NCBI GenBank assembly: GCA_001724265.1
Contig: MEDY01000190.1
Span: 1 to 54,937, forward strand
Source of the DNA: Rhizaria sp. SCN 62-66
Lineage: Eukaryota > Rhizaria, unplaced
Direction: 5' to 3'
Length of the DNA: 54,937 bases
Shown one piece after another: positions 11,001 to 21,800 of this stretch. The notes beneath the pieces are model-generated. The model did no database searches. It had not been told where the DNA came from and worked only from the letters and a program-made list of their open reading frames with translations. How positions within the stretch are numbered: position 1 is the first letter of the stretch; every line of letters begins with the position of its first letter. The translations under genes were made by a program, and so were the position numbers.

Positions 11001-12836
11001 GCTGTGTGGACCCGCGCCCGCGCCGGCGCCGGCGTCTGCGGCAAGGGCAAGCGACGGCGGCGGCGGCCGGCCCGCGGCGGCGGCAGCGGCAAGCGCGCGC
11101 GCCTCGAGCAGTCGGCGCACGGCGGATAGCTCGCTCTGCGACAGTGTGTTGCCGCCGAAGCTGCTGCTGCTGCCGGCAGGGGCGTCGGAGGACTCGGCAT
11201 CGGCAGAGGAGACCGCGTTGGTGATGTTGTAGGAAGAGGAGCGGTGCGAGTAAGGCAGCGGCTGCGGCGGCACGTAGGCGCGCGACGAGAGTGCCGAAGT
11301 TAGGCCGCCTTGCGGGGAAGTCAGGCCGCCGCCCGCAGAGGTGGCGAACGCAGCGAGGGCCGAGGCCGCGGTCGCCGCAGAGCCGGCGCCAGAGCCCGCG
11401 GTCAAGGCCGAGTTCGGGGCGAGCGCGAGCGCAAGCGCGGTGCACAGGTTGTCAGCAGCCGCGATAACGGACTGCGACGGGAACGGGCTGGCGTTGCCGC
11501 TGCTTTTGCTGCCATCGTTGTCGCCACCATCATCGTTGTTGTCGTTCACATCGTCGCCGTTGCCGTTGTCGGCATCGTCGCCGTGCTTACTCTTGCCCCC
11601 GCTGCGCCTCTTAGCTGCGACGCCCAGAGCCTTGCCACGGGCAGCGCTGTTTCCACCAGTTGTACTCTGCGGCGGCTGCTTCTTATTGACGGCGCTGGTC
11701 CTGCTGCCGTGGCTGCTGCTGGTGGTGGTGGTCTTGTTCGTGCGGAAGTGGCTGTGCGCCGCCGCCGCGGTCGCATCTTCGCGATCACCCCTGGCCGCCG
11801 CGGCCGCAGACGCCGCCGCCACTCCCGCCTCACCGTGCTCACCGTCGTCGCCCTCCTCGCCGTACTGCCCGCGCCCGCTGCCGCCGCCGCCGCCGTGGCC
11901 GTGGCCGTGGCCGTGGTTGCGCCCGCGCAGCAGCAGCCGCGAGTAGCCGTCGTCGGTGCTGCTGCCGGCGCCTGGCGCGAGCGGCCGCGGCGGCGGCGCG
12001 TGGGCCGCCGTCAGCAGCGCCGCCAGACGCACCAGCGGCGGCAGCTGCTGCAGCTGCTGCGCCTGCGCCTGCACGGCCGACGGGAACTGGAATGGCGGGT
12101 GGTGCGGCGACGGCGACGGCGGCGGCGGCGCTGAGGCGGCCCCGGCAGCGGTTGTGCCCCCGCTGTGCGAGGAGCTGGTCAGGAGCACGCGTCCGAAGGC
12201 GTGTGCGGCGGCGCCGAACGTAACGCCCGAGGCGGCCGCGGCAACGCCCGCGGGGCCCAGCACGTCCCTAAGCTCGGCGGCGACGGCGGCGCGGCGGGCC
12301 TGCGCCATGCGCGCGGCGTGCTCGAGCTCGTTGGCGCTCGCGGCGAGCGTTGGCAGCGGCACCTCGGGCTGCCAGTGGGTGCAATCCGCCAGGCGCGCGG
12401 CGGCCGCGGCCGAGCTCGAGGACGCCAGGGAGGACGCGGCAAGCGCGGCTGCGGGCGCGGCGGCGACCGGGACGGGAGCGCGCGCGGGCGGGCGCGCGAA
12501 GGCCGAGGCGGCGGAGGCGGACGCGCCGTGCTGGCCAGAAGGCTTGTTGGCCGCGCCCGTGAAGCCCGGGTGGTCGACCGTGATGCGCTCCAGCGTGCGC
12601 GCGCGGGCCGCGGCGGGGGCGCGGCGGGCCTTAGTGTCGGAACGCCCGGATGGACCTGTGGACGAGGTTGAGGGTGTGATAGTAGGCGCGCCAGTGGGGG
12701 CGAGCGCGATGGCTCGGGCCGCGTTGGACAGCAGCGTCAGCTGGCGCGGGCGCGCTGTGGCGGGGCTCGCGTAAGACGGCGCGTGCGCGGAGTCGCCGAC
12801 GACGCCCGGGAAAAGGGCGCCGCGGGAGGAATCCAT
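4782..12836 (-). CDS. giant leucine-rich-repeat protein with C-terminal coiled coil
   Basis: A single 8.05-kb exon encodes about 2,684 aa. The start is the ATG at 12836 (MDSSRGALFPG); the open frame upstream has no other ATG. Roughly residues 1-1300 are Ala/Ser/Gly/Asn-rich disorder with basic patches. RNase-inhibitor-type LRR units are scattered over about 1330-2400: LDLSGNPLGDRGL, LTHLDLSSNSLSHGD, LVSLDLSANPLTSAG, LQALLLDRNQLSP and LTRLNLSNCSFGDASA, separated by long low-complexity loops. Residues about 2430-2580 form a heptad-rich coiled coil (ELANVRRELAKAM to ELEQLQKSVVLMAGQL). A poly-Ala and basic tail follows. LRRs of this type usually form a protein-binding scaffold; no enzymatic domain is seen. 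Convergent with DEG and divergent from the FIS1-like gene. Confidence 0.8.
5035..5081 (-). repeat. (GCG/GCC)n trinucleotide tract encoding poly-Ala
   Basis: An almost uninterrupted run of GCG units on the plus strand is read as Ala codons by the minus-strand LRR gene, between its coiled coil and basic tail. Confidence 0.85.
7988..8015 (-). repeat. (TGC)n trinucleotide tract encoding poly-Ser
   Basis: A run of TGC units on the plus strand is read as Ser (GCA-phase shifted AGC) codons in a disordered loop of the LRR protein. Confidence 0.8.
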
Positions 12837-13391
12837 CGCTAGAGAAAGCGGCAAGGCGCTGGCGCGGATATATGAGGGAGGCAGGGAGTGCAGAGCAAGA
12901 CCACAAGGTTCGGCTCAGAAGACTCGCCTGCAAAGGGATAATTTGATGTCACGATGAAGTGAGAGAGAATTATACACAAATTGAAAAGGTTAATATTATG
13001 ATATGCAAGAGACAGACAATTTAACGTTCATTTCAAGGCGCTGCTGAGTGCCAAAGTTGGTGGGCGGTTACCCAAAGTGACTGTGGGCTTCCACGCCAGC
13101 GACAGCTCGCCAAATCCGTTGAGAGTGTAGGCTTCAGAGCGAAACTTTGACCACTGGTTATATCGTATCCCGTCCGACAATTGCAACTGTGACACCAGTA
13201 TATTAATATATTGTGAGTATAATGTATAACACTTCATTTATCACTCATCAATCTCTGTTATACCTTCTCTAACCCATCACGAAACTTGCCTACTCGCGCC
13301 CGCCACCACACACATCTCGTCCATTCCTCCTGATACACTCTCCGCCCTCCCGTGCAGCCTTTCCTGGCTTCTCTCCCGTTTCCCTGCGGTC
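12837..13391. promoter_or_regulatory. bidirectional promoter region, LRR gene / FIS1-like gene
   Basis: A 555-nt spacer between divergent start codons. It is AT-rich in the middle, has a TATA-like word near 12869 on the LRR side, and is C/T-rich just before the FIS1-like ATG. No ORF of coding quality is present. Confidence 0.4.
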
Positions 13392-14260
13392 ATGGACGAC
13401 TACGACAGCACCCTTACGCTGGACCTGGACGAGTTGCTCATCGAGAAGGAGATTCTCGAGAGCGGCGAGCACGTTTTCAACGCCGCCGAATGGCTCAGTC
13501 TCGTCGACAAGTTCATCCTGCTCGGCGAGGAGGAGGCCGACGACGAGGTCCTCACGCCCGCCATCGACATGTGCAACTGTACGTCTTACACCATTTTACA
13601 TGATACTCCTTTCCAAACATGAGATAACTCACCTCTCCGTTATCCGCTCTCGTCATAAGTTCTCGCTGTCAACACACAACTGTCTCTCACTGAGCTTACC
13701 ATGATCGGCTTATCGCTCTCCTCGTGTCGTGTTTAGTCCTGATTGCCCGCGGCTCCCGCGAGGCGATGTCTTTCCTGCGCATCTCGCACTGCTACATGCT
13801 CACGGGCCGCTACTCCGCCTCGCGCAAGGCGCTGGCGTCGTGCTTCGCCTCTCCCTCGCTGGACCCGGCGACGCGCGCGGCCGCCGAGGCGCTGGGTGCG
13901 CGGATCACGGCAAAGGTCGGCCACGACGGCAAGGTCGGGCTCATCGCTATTGCTGGCGTTGTCGTCGGCGCAGTGCTCTACTGGCTCAACAGGCGCAAGA
14001 AGCAGCGCGCCGCTGCGCTCGCCGCGACTGGCGCTCTCACCGACGCGATGGCCGCTGGCGACAATGAGGCTGATATCGCGGCTGCGGCGGAGGCTGTGGA
14101 CAACGCCGTCGCTGCTGATGCTGTCGATGCGAGCGCTGCCGCCGCCGCTGCTGCTGCTGCTGCTGCTGCTGCTGTGGCAGCCCCGCGGGAGACTGTGTTG
14201 CTGTCCGACAGCAGCGCGAATACCATCACTCTGACTGGCGGCAAGGCCAGTGGCTATTAA
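13392..14260 (+). CDS. FIS1: FIS1-like mitochondrial/peroxisomal fission adaptor with long C-terminal tail
   Basis: Two exons, 13392-13578 and 13737-14260 (donor GTACGT, acceptor TAG, phase 1), encode about 236 aa ending at TAA. FIS1 is a tail-anchored protein of the outer mitochondrial and peroxisomal membranes with a two-TPR bundle that recruits fission factors. The match is in the spliced middle: FLIARGSREAMSFLRISHCY, LTGRYSASRKAL, and then KVGHDGKVGLIAIAGVVVGA. This follows the order of the second TPR, the DG-VG motif and the C-terminal membrane helix. The helix covers about residues 130-147 and is followed by NRRKKQR. Oddly, some 83 Ala/Asp-rich residues follow the helix, where FIS1 normally ends within about ten. 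A generic TPR tail-anchored protein is the alternative. Confidence 0.72.
14141..14175 (+). repeat. GCC/GCT trinucleotide tract encoding poly-Ala
   Basis: A run of Ala codons in the tail after the membrane helix of the FIS1-like protein. Confidence 0.8.
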
Positions 14261-15134
14261 GCTGTATGCAGCTTACATAGACTCGGGCTTGGGATGAGAC
14301 CACACCCATAGTGCACTTATGATGTCATAAATAACGGCCAGGCATCTGCAATGAAGACCGTATACTGTGCTATTTGGACTGGCGCTCTATACTGTTGACA
14401 TGTTTCCTAGACCGATGATCTGACAAAGCTGGTGTTGAGAGACCGTGTAAGCTTAACATCAAGAAGAACAACGGCAGCATAGACACGGTGCTGCACGTGT
14501 TTCTACGGTGTCTGCTGATGATGTATCTTTTGTTGTGCTATTAACATGCACAGTAAAGTACAATATTACACTTCTGTCACGATTTGCTAAAGCTCGGTCT
14601 CGTCCTGTCTTATACTCCACGATACTTATAATAACTAGTCACCACAAAACAATCAACACAAACAAAAAGCCTGCTGTTTTTATTTTTTGCCCATTTATAT
14701 TGTTATTATCGCTATTTATACGCACTGATATTGGAACCCAACACGGAAAACAAGCACTCCCACGTGTTGTGTGTGCTTTCTCTCGACTGTCCTGATAGCA
14801 ACAATACATAAACCTTACAATAGTCACTCGCATAATATAGGTATCTAGCTTCGTTTGTCGTACTCACAATCACATGGTTTCTTTTTTTATCCATCATACT
14901 ACTCGGTCATGTTTCGTACCATGTACACGCAGTCTTCCTTGTCATAGTACGTGGCAAAGTTGACACATCACATGTAGCCATATATGTTCAAGGATGAACG
15001 CATGTGCCGATATTGCCAAAATTCATGTCGTACACAACAAAAGAAAACAATTCACGATGTTTTGTGGTCAGATCGGCAAGTTCTGGCAACTACGGTGACC
15101 GTGAGCAGTGGTATCAGTTCGTAGCCACAGCTGC
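14261..15134. other. AT-rich convergent intergenic region
   Basis: This 874-nt spacer lies between the stop codons of the FIS1-like gene and the RS-domain gene and should contain both 3' UTRs. Only short ORFs occur. I see no RNA gene, repeat array or mobile element. Confidence 0.5.
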
Positions 15135-17073
15135 TCAAGTGAAGCGCGACGACAACCCCGCCCGGGCGCTGACGACAGCGCCCTGCTCGCCGCCGTCATC
15201 ACCAAGCCCCTGCTCGACGCTGCGCGCCTGGTAGCTCACCGCGCCCGTGCGCCCCTGCAGCCCCATGGTGCGGGAGCCAGAGGCGAAGAGCTGTTCACGG
15301 TCAAATTCAAACGCCGCCGCGGGGATCGCGCGGTTCAGGCGCCCGTAAGACGCGCTGCGCGGTGAAAAAACAGTAAAAAACACATAGTACAGATTTTTTA
15401 AGTTAATATACATCAACATCGTTGAACGAAAACAAACAATTGAACAGAAGATGTGTCCACATGTCGATGCGCTTAAGATGAAATGATGACGTACCCTGCC
15501 ACTGTCGCAGCCGCGCCGGCAGCGGTGCTGCTGCAGCTGCCTGCCTGCTTCCGCTCCCACGCCTCAACCTTGGCGTCAAGCACCGCACGCACCGTCGCCA
15601 CAAAGCCCCCGTCGTTATGCGCATCGCCGCTGCCACCGCTGCTCGCGGCCACCTTGGGCAGCCCCTCCTCGAGGAGCGCGCGCGCCGCCAGCTCCGCACG
15701 CCTGGCCTCATCGAGCGCGGTGCGCGCGCGCCACAGCGCCTCGGCCGCGCGGCCCGCCGCAACCTTAGCCGCCTCCGCCGCCGCCTCCGCCGCCGCGCTG
15801 GCACTGGCGGCCGCTCCGGAGGACGAGGGAGCGACGCCGCCGTAGGCGGCGACGGCGGCCGCGCGCGCCGCCTTCTCCTGCGGCGTCAGCATCCAGTCCG
15901 CGTGCGCGTCCGCCGCAGCCGCCAGCGTCGCGCGTGACTTGTTAAACTGCCGAGGCGCCTGCAGCGACAGGTCGGCCTCGGCGCGCGCGCCATTGGGCGT
16001 CAGCAACGCGCTGCCGCCACCGGGACGGCCGCCGAAGACGCCGTCGAGCGCCTGGGGAAGACATCGGGACAAACAAAATGAAGAGGTAGTTCGATATGAG
16101 ATAAAAATCTGAAGAAGAAACAAACTCCTAATATTTACGGCAAGAAACAAGTCATTGAAGATGATGTTGTTGTTTTTTAGTGATACATTGTTGAACGTAC
16201 TGTCGGGATGTCTGTCATCCAGGCGCTGCGGGCCGCTGGGCCAGCGGCAGCAGCCTCGGCAGCTTCCTTGGCGGCCTCTGCTGCTAGCTTCGCGGCGAAT
16301 TGCTCCTATACATCAACAATAAAGTTAAATCAAAGCCAGATGAAATCAGACATGTTGGGGTTCAGAGAAAAACTCAGTCTTATAGATAGGACGTCGCAAT
16401 ACACCATTCAAGTTGCTGCACTCTGCCTACTGCAGCCTTCACGGCGCACGACACGTACCTCACGCCGCTTGTCCTGCAGCTTCTCCAACCGCTCCCTCTG
16501 CTCGTCGGTCATGTCCTCCGCCCTGCGCGGCCCCATGTCATCGTCATCGTCGTCGCTGCTGTCTTCGCCGCCGGTCGCTGCGCCCTCCCCGGGTGCCCGG
16601 GTCGTCGCCTCGGCCGCCGCCGCGGTGACGCCCACGGTTGCCGCGACCGTGGCCATGAGCGCGGCCGCCGCCTGCAGCCAGGCCCCGCGCGCGCGGACCC
16701 AGCTCTCAGCCGCCGCGCCCGCCGCCTCCGCCGCGCCCGCCCCGACACCAGTCACCGCTGCATTGCCGCCTGGAGCTGCACTCGCATTGCCTGTAGCTGT
16801 GCTTGAATTCGCCATGGTGGCAGCGATTGAAGCGCGGACCACGGGCTTCAGCGCCGGCGTAAAGCTCGACTTGGCCAGCGCACCGGCCGACTCCCTTACA
16901 GCCACACCGCCCTCGACGACGGCGGAGACAACGGGTCGGAGTTGGGCCAGTAGCAGTGCCTGCTCCAGCGCCGCGCGCACGTCTCGGTCGGGTACGCCGC
17001 CCACGTCGAGCGGCTCCTCCGCGCTCGCGCCGGCCGCGGCGGTTGCTAAGGCCTCCAGGTCAGCGGTGCCGGC

Positions 17074-17104
<31 letters not shown>

Positions 17105-18405
17105 GCGCCCCGCGCGGCGGCCGCGGCGGCCGCCACCTCGGGCTCCGGTGGCGGCGCGGGCAGCGCGGCGGGCACCACAACGGGCGCGGGCTTCTTCCCT
17201 GTCCCCGTGGTCGCGGTAGCGGTAGCGGTCGCGGCGGCGGCGGCGGCAGCAGCGGCCACGGCGACGGTGGCGGTGACCGCCGCGGCAGCAGCGTCGGACA
17301 GCCAGCCGTGGGTCGCAATCAGCGGGCCCCACACGGGACCTGCGCCAGCGCCAGCGCCGGCACCAACACTCTCGGCGCTAGGGCCCGCGTCAGCCTCTGC
17401 GGCTGCTGTTGCGGCCGCTGCTGCGGCGGCAGCCGCTGCTCCAGAAGGCCCGGCGGCCGCTGCGGCCGCGTCCGCCGCGGCCGCGGCCGCGTGGCGGGCT
17501 AGCGCTGCCCACAGCATCTCGGCGGCGGCCTTCTCGGCGGCCGAAGGCGGGTGCGGCGGAAGCGAGGGCAGCGAGGTCGCGGGCACGAGCGGGGGCGGGA
17601 CCGCGTCTAAGGGCCCTTTAGAGTCGGCGGGGCCCTTAGAGGACGGATCGGTGGCGGAGGGGTAGTGGTAAGGGAAGAGTGACTGGCGGAGCTCGGCGTC
17701 GGTAAGTAAGGCCGCGTACTTATAAGCAGCCACGTCAGCGGGGTACTTAGCAGCAGAGGCAGAGTCAACGCTTGCACTTGCAGTGATTGATGCTGTCGCC
17801 GAGGCAGCGGACGGCTTGCCGCTTTGCTCACGCTCACGGCCACGGTCACTGCGGTCACGGTCCTCGTGCTTGTCCTTCTTGTCTTTGTGGTCCTTCTTGT
17901 CCTTCTTGTCGCGTTTGTCGTGTTTGTCTTTCTTGTCATGCTTACTGCTGCTGTCTCGGTCTCGGTCACGGTCGCGGCTACGGCTCCGGTCTCGGCGACT
18001 GCGGCTCCTGTCGCGGCCACGGTCGCGGTCACGACTGCGGCTGGAGTCGGAGCTGCTGCTCGACCGGCTCGAGCTGCGGCTGCGGCGGCTGCTGCGGTGG
18101 CCGCGGCGGTCACCACGGTCGCGCTCACGGTCACGGTCATAACCACGATCCTTGCGATCGCGGCTGCGGTCACGGTCGCGGTCGCTGCGGTCCCGACTGC
18201 GGTCCCGACTGCGGCTGCGACGGCCGCGGTCACGATCACGGTCTTTCCGGTCCCGGTCCCGACTACGGTCACGGCTACGGTCACGGCTGCGGCTGCGGGA
18301 GCGGCGGCGCTCGCTGCGGACGGTGTCGCGACCGCGGGAGCTCAAGCTCGACGACTTGTCCGCGGCCATGCTAGCGTCGGCGGACGACGTTGGAGCCGAC
18401 GACAT
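15135..18405 (-). CDS. RS/RD-domain nuclear protein, probably mRNA-processing associated
   Basis: Four exons on the minus strand: 18405-16459, 16305-16201, 16051-15495 and 15354-15135 (942 aa, TGA stop). All three donors are GTACGT; acceptors are TAG, CAG and CAG; frame is kept throughout. Residues about 15-190 are dominated by Arg-Ser, Arg-Asp and Lys-Asp repeats (RSRSRDRSRDRSRDRDRKDR), as in SR-related splicing proteins. A Lys/Asp/His block and Ala-rich spacers follow, then an acidic stretch before EDMTDEQRERLEKLQDKRRE, an Ala-rich helix across exon 2, and a less repetitive C-terminus including SYGRLNRAIPAAAFEFDREQ and GLQGRTGAVSYQ. No RRM, helicase or kinase motif is seen. Function is inferred only from RS content; the exact family is not recognised. 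Confidence 0.72.
17940..18345 (-). repeat. degenerate RS/RD-encoding repeat block
   Basis: Imperfect 6-12 bp repeats based on CGGTCACGG and CGGTCGCGG encode the Arg-Ser/Arg-Asp domain. The block also leaves long open frames on the opposite strand, which are artefacts. Confidence 0.75.
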
Positions 18406-18892
18406 TGCCGCCTCTGAGCAAGGGTGGACGGTGGGAAGTGCAACGGGTGGCAAGGTGAGAGGGGCGAAGAGAGAATAGGTAAAGCTAGCGTATACATGTG
18501 CCTGTCATGGTAGCATTTTAGATTTATTGCAAACATGTGCGACTATTCATTAGTAGGTCTTCAAATTCTGCACTGACGGTTGTGGTGTGCGAGGAATATG
18601 GTGTCCCGATCGAGCTCTAGATTCGCCCAGGCCATCCAGAAACTTGTCTCGTCACCTTTGTATCATGTCTTGCTCGCCGCGACTGAACTGAATTCAAACA
18701 TAAGCGACACGAATGAACAAATCAAGTTTTCACCCATTAAACTCCATTGTTTTAGTTTGTTTATCTATACCTCCAGTAGTGGTATCTTCACTAATAGTCC
18801 CCACCCAGAAAGTTGCCAAGCCCCCCACTCGCCCGCTTGCCCCGGCCTCTCGCCCCGCCCCACATAGCGGCCCCACGCTCTGCCCGTCCGCC
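18406..18892. promoter_or_regulatory. bidirectional promoter region, RS gene / Ser-Pro repeat gene
   Basis: A 487-nt spacer between divergent starts, AT-rich in the centre. The open frame extending upstream of 18893 to 18713 has AT-rich, non-biased codons, so I treat it as leader. Confidence 0.4.
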
Positions 18893-21800
18893 ATGCAGCC
18901 TGTGCCCGTGCCCGCCGTTGCAGCGCCGGCTCCATTACGCGTGAAATCGTCGCAGACAACGTGGTCGCCGTCGTCGACGCCCGAGCCGACGCCCACTGCT
19001 GCGGAAACAGCCAGCGCTGCTGCTCCTGCTTCTAATCTCGCTCCCACCTCTGCAGCTGAGACGGTGACTGTTAGTGCGAGCGCCCCGGTGACTGAGTCCG
19101 CGTCCAGCGCGGCTGCAAAGGCGATCGCCGCCATCCCTATGCTCCAGCTCTTCAGCAACAGCAACAGCAACAGCAACTCTCGCCTTAGCACGAGCACGAG
19201 CTCAAATGCCGTGGCGGCGTCAGTGTCGCGGCTCAGGCCGCTGTCCCCGACTCGCCTCATCAGTTGCAACACTTCACTGAGCTCAAATGCAGCGAGCTCA
19301 AACGCGGCGAGCTCTAGCTCTAGCTCTGGTGCGAGTATGGGCTCTAAGGTGCCTGTGCTGCGCTCCCGGTCGCCGCCGACCGCCCCCAACCGCGCCTCCA
19401 CGACAACTCCAGCAACAGCATCAGCAGCAGCAGCAGCCCCAACTAATGCGACTGTGAGCGGGGGCCAGTCGCAGCAAGGCCCCTTTGCGTCGCCGTTCCG
19501 CCACGCCGTCTCCGCGAGCTCGGGCGTGAGCGCCGCCGACCCGGCTGTGGACGCGGTTGTGGACGCCCGCACGGCTTCCGTCATAGGCGCCGGGGTCATC
19601 AGCGCCACTAGCGCCGGCGCCCGCGCCATCCAAACCCCCGCCACCGCGGGCGCACACGCTGCGGGCTCGAATGCGGGTCCCAGTGCGCACGGTACTGTCG
19701 GCTCGCCCCTTCGCGGCCGCGCCCGCGCCCCCGTGTCGGCGGCCGCGGCCGTTGCGGCGGGCGGCGGACTCAGTCGCGCCGCGGGCGTGTTCGGCCCCGT
19801 CACGCCGGTGAAGGTCTTTGCGTCGCCGTCGGGCGGCCACGCGATTTCAGCTGCGAGCGCGAGCGCGAGTGGCAGTGTGAGGCGCGCTCTATCCCCGTCA
19901 GCGTCGGTGTCTGCACTGCGGAGGCCGAGCTCTTCCACGAGGTCCTCTCTCGGCGCATCTGGAACAGCAACAGGGGCAGCAGCTGCGAGGACGCCGTCTA
20001 AGGGGCCAGTGGGCGCCAGCAATCTAAGTACCCCGCAGAGGGCGCCGCGCCCGCAGTCACCTCTACGGGCCACGCCCGGTAGCGCACAGCCACAGTCGCC
20101 CATGCGCGCACAGTCGCCGCCGCCGCGGTTGCAGACGCTGCGCACGAGCACGAGCACACTGACCACGGCAACCTCAGCTGCCAGCGGCGGCGCTGCGGGC
20201 GGCAGCAAAGCCAGGGGCCTGTCGCAGTCGCGCTCGCACGCACAGCTGGCACAGAGCCCCGCCTCCGCCTCTGCCGCCGCCGCTGGTGCTGCTGCTGGCT
20301 CGCAGTTGTTGCGGGCCAAGTCGCCCGGCGCCGCCGCCGCAGCGCGCAACAGCATGAGTATGCGCACGAGTCTCTCTTCTTCATCACTCACATCGCCGCA
20401 CGATGTGCGCGCAACCTCGAACGCTCACGCCAGCCCTAGCTCCAGCACTGCCGCCGGCCCCGCTGCTGCTGCTGCTGCAAGCAGGCGTGCATCCCTCGCG
20501 ACCCCGGCCAGGCGCCCCAGCACCGCTGCCGGTTCGAGAAGCCCTGCTGCTGGCACTGGCGCTGGCGCTGGCAGTCGGCCGCCGAGTCTGCGCATGTCTC
20601 TGTCGTCGACGGCGTTCGCGCCGGCCAGTAGCAGCGGCGGCAGCCACACGGGCGCCCACTCGAGCGCGAACCCGGACCCGAGCTGTAGCCACCCTGTGCC
20701 TGCGGCCTCGGGCGGGAGGCGCGGTGTCAGTACGACCAGCACGCATGTAAGCGGGAATCTAAGTGGCAGCACGCGGTGCACGCTGCCGCGCCCGCAGTCC
20801 CCGCTGCGTTCACAGTCACCCTCTGCGGCGGCCGTGCGCTCTCAGTCTCCGAAACCGGCTGGGGCGGCATCTTTGCGCGCACAGTCGCCGTCGCAGCGCC
20901 CCTCGGCCCAGTCGCAAACTCTGCGCGCGCAGTCGCCCCTGCGGTCTACACAGCAGGCGCTGCGCTCGCAGTCGCCCAAACCGAAGCCTGCATCGACCGC
21001 AGCAGCGACGGCGACGACGACGTCGACGGCGGGCAGGAGTTTTGGCGGCGGCAACAGGCCTCTGTCCCCCACTGCCCGCCCCGGCCCACCGGCGACTCGC
21101 ACCGGTCCGACTGCAGCCCGCCCTGCCTCCGCCGCGACGAGGCCGCTGTCCCCGGGCGCCCGGCCCCTTTCCCCCGCCGCGCGCCCCCCCACTGGCTCTG
21201 GCGCTTATGCGAGCAACGCGACTGCCAAGGCCGGTGCGGCGACGGACGCCAGCGCGTTCCACCACGTGCGCACGCCGAGCCTGGGCTCCAGCGCGGGCAC
21301 GCCGCCCAACATCCCCTGGTCGCACCCGGCAGTGCCCCCCGTGTGCCTCGACCTGGCGCTCGCCAAGCAGGAGGCGTACCTCGCGCCGCGGCCCGCGCCC
21401 GCGCCCAACGCCGCCGCGGCGAACAACAACAACAACAACAACAGCGGGGGCCATGCGAGTAGCAGCAACATTGGCAGTGTGAAGGTCAGCCGCGCCGCCG
21501 CTGCGAGCCCGGGCGTCGGCAGCGCTGGCACTGGCAGTGGCACCGCCGGCGGCGCGACCAACAGCGGCAAAACCGCGGTGACGACTGCCAAGACCGATGC
21601 CGCCGCGGGCGCTGGCGCAACAGCGAGTGTGTTGAGTGGTCAGACGAGCGTGAAAAACACGCCGCACAACGACGGAGACTGCGAGCTCGACCGTGATTGT
21701 GGCGGTGACGGCGAGACTGAGGGCGGCTGTGGGATCGGCCCCCGCGCTCACAGTCACCTCGCCCACGGTGACCTCGCCCACGGTCACTTGGCCCACGGTC

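Noticed and set aside
14899-14962. Short minus-strand frame with a protein-like run (NFATYYDKEDCVYMVRNM) ending at TAG
   Set aside because: Only about 20 codons, with a TGA just upstream and no acceptor to join it to the RS gene. It ends at TAG, which no other gene here uses as a stop. Probably chance in a 3' UTR.
18730-20391. Long minus-strand frame opposite the Ser-Pro protein
   Set aside because: Antisense shadow of a GC-rich coding exon; it has no recognisable motif and runs into the shared promoter region.
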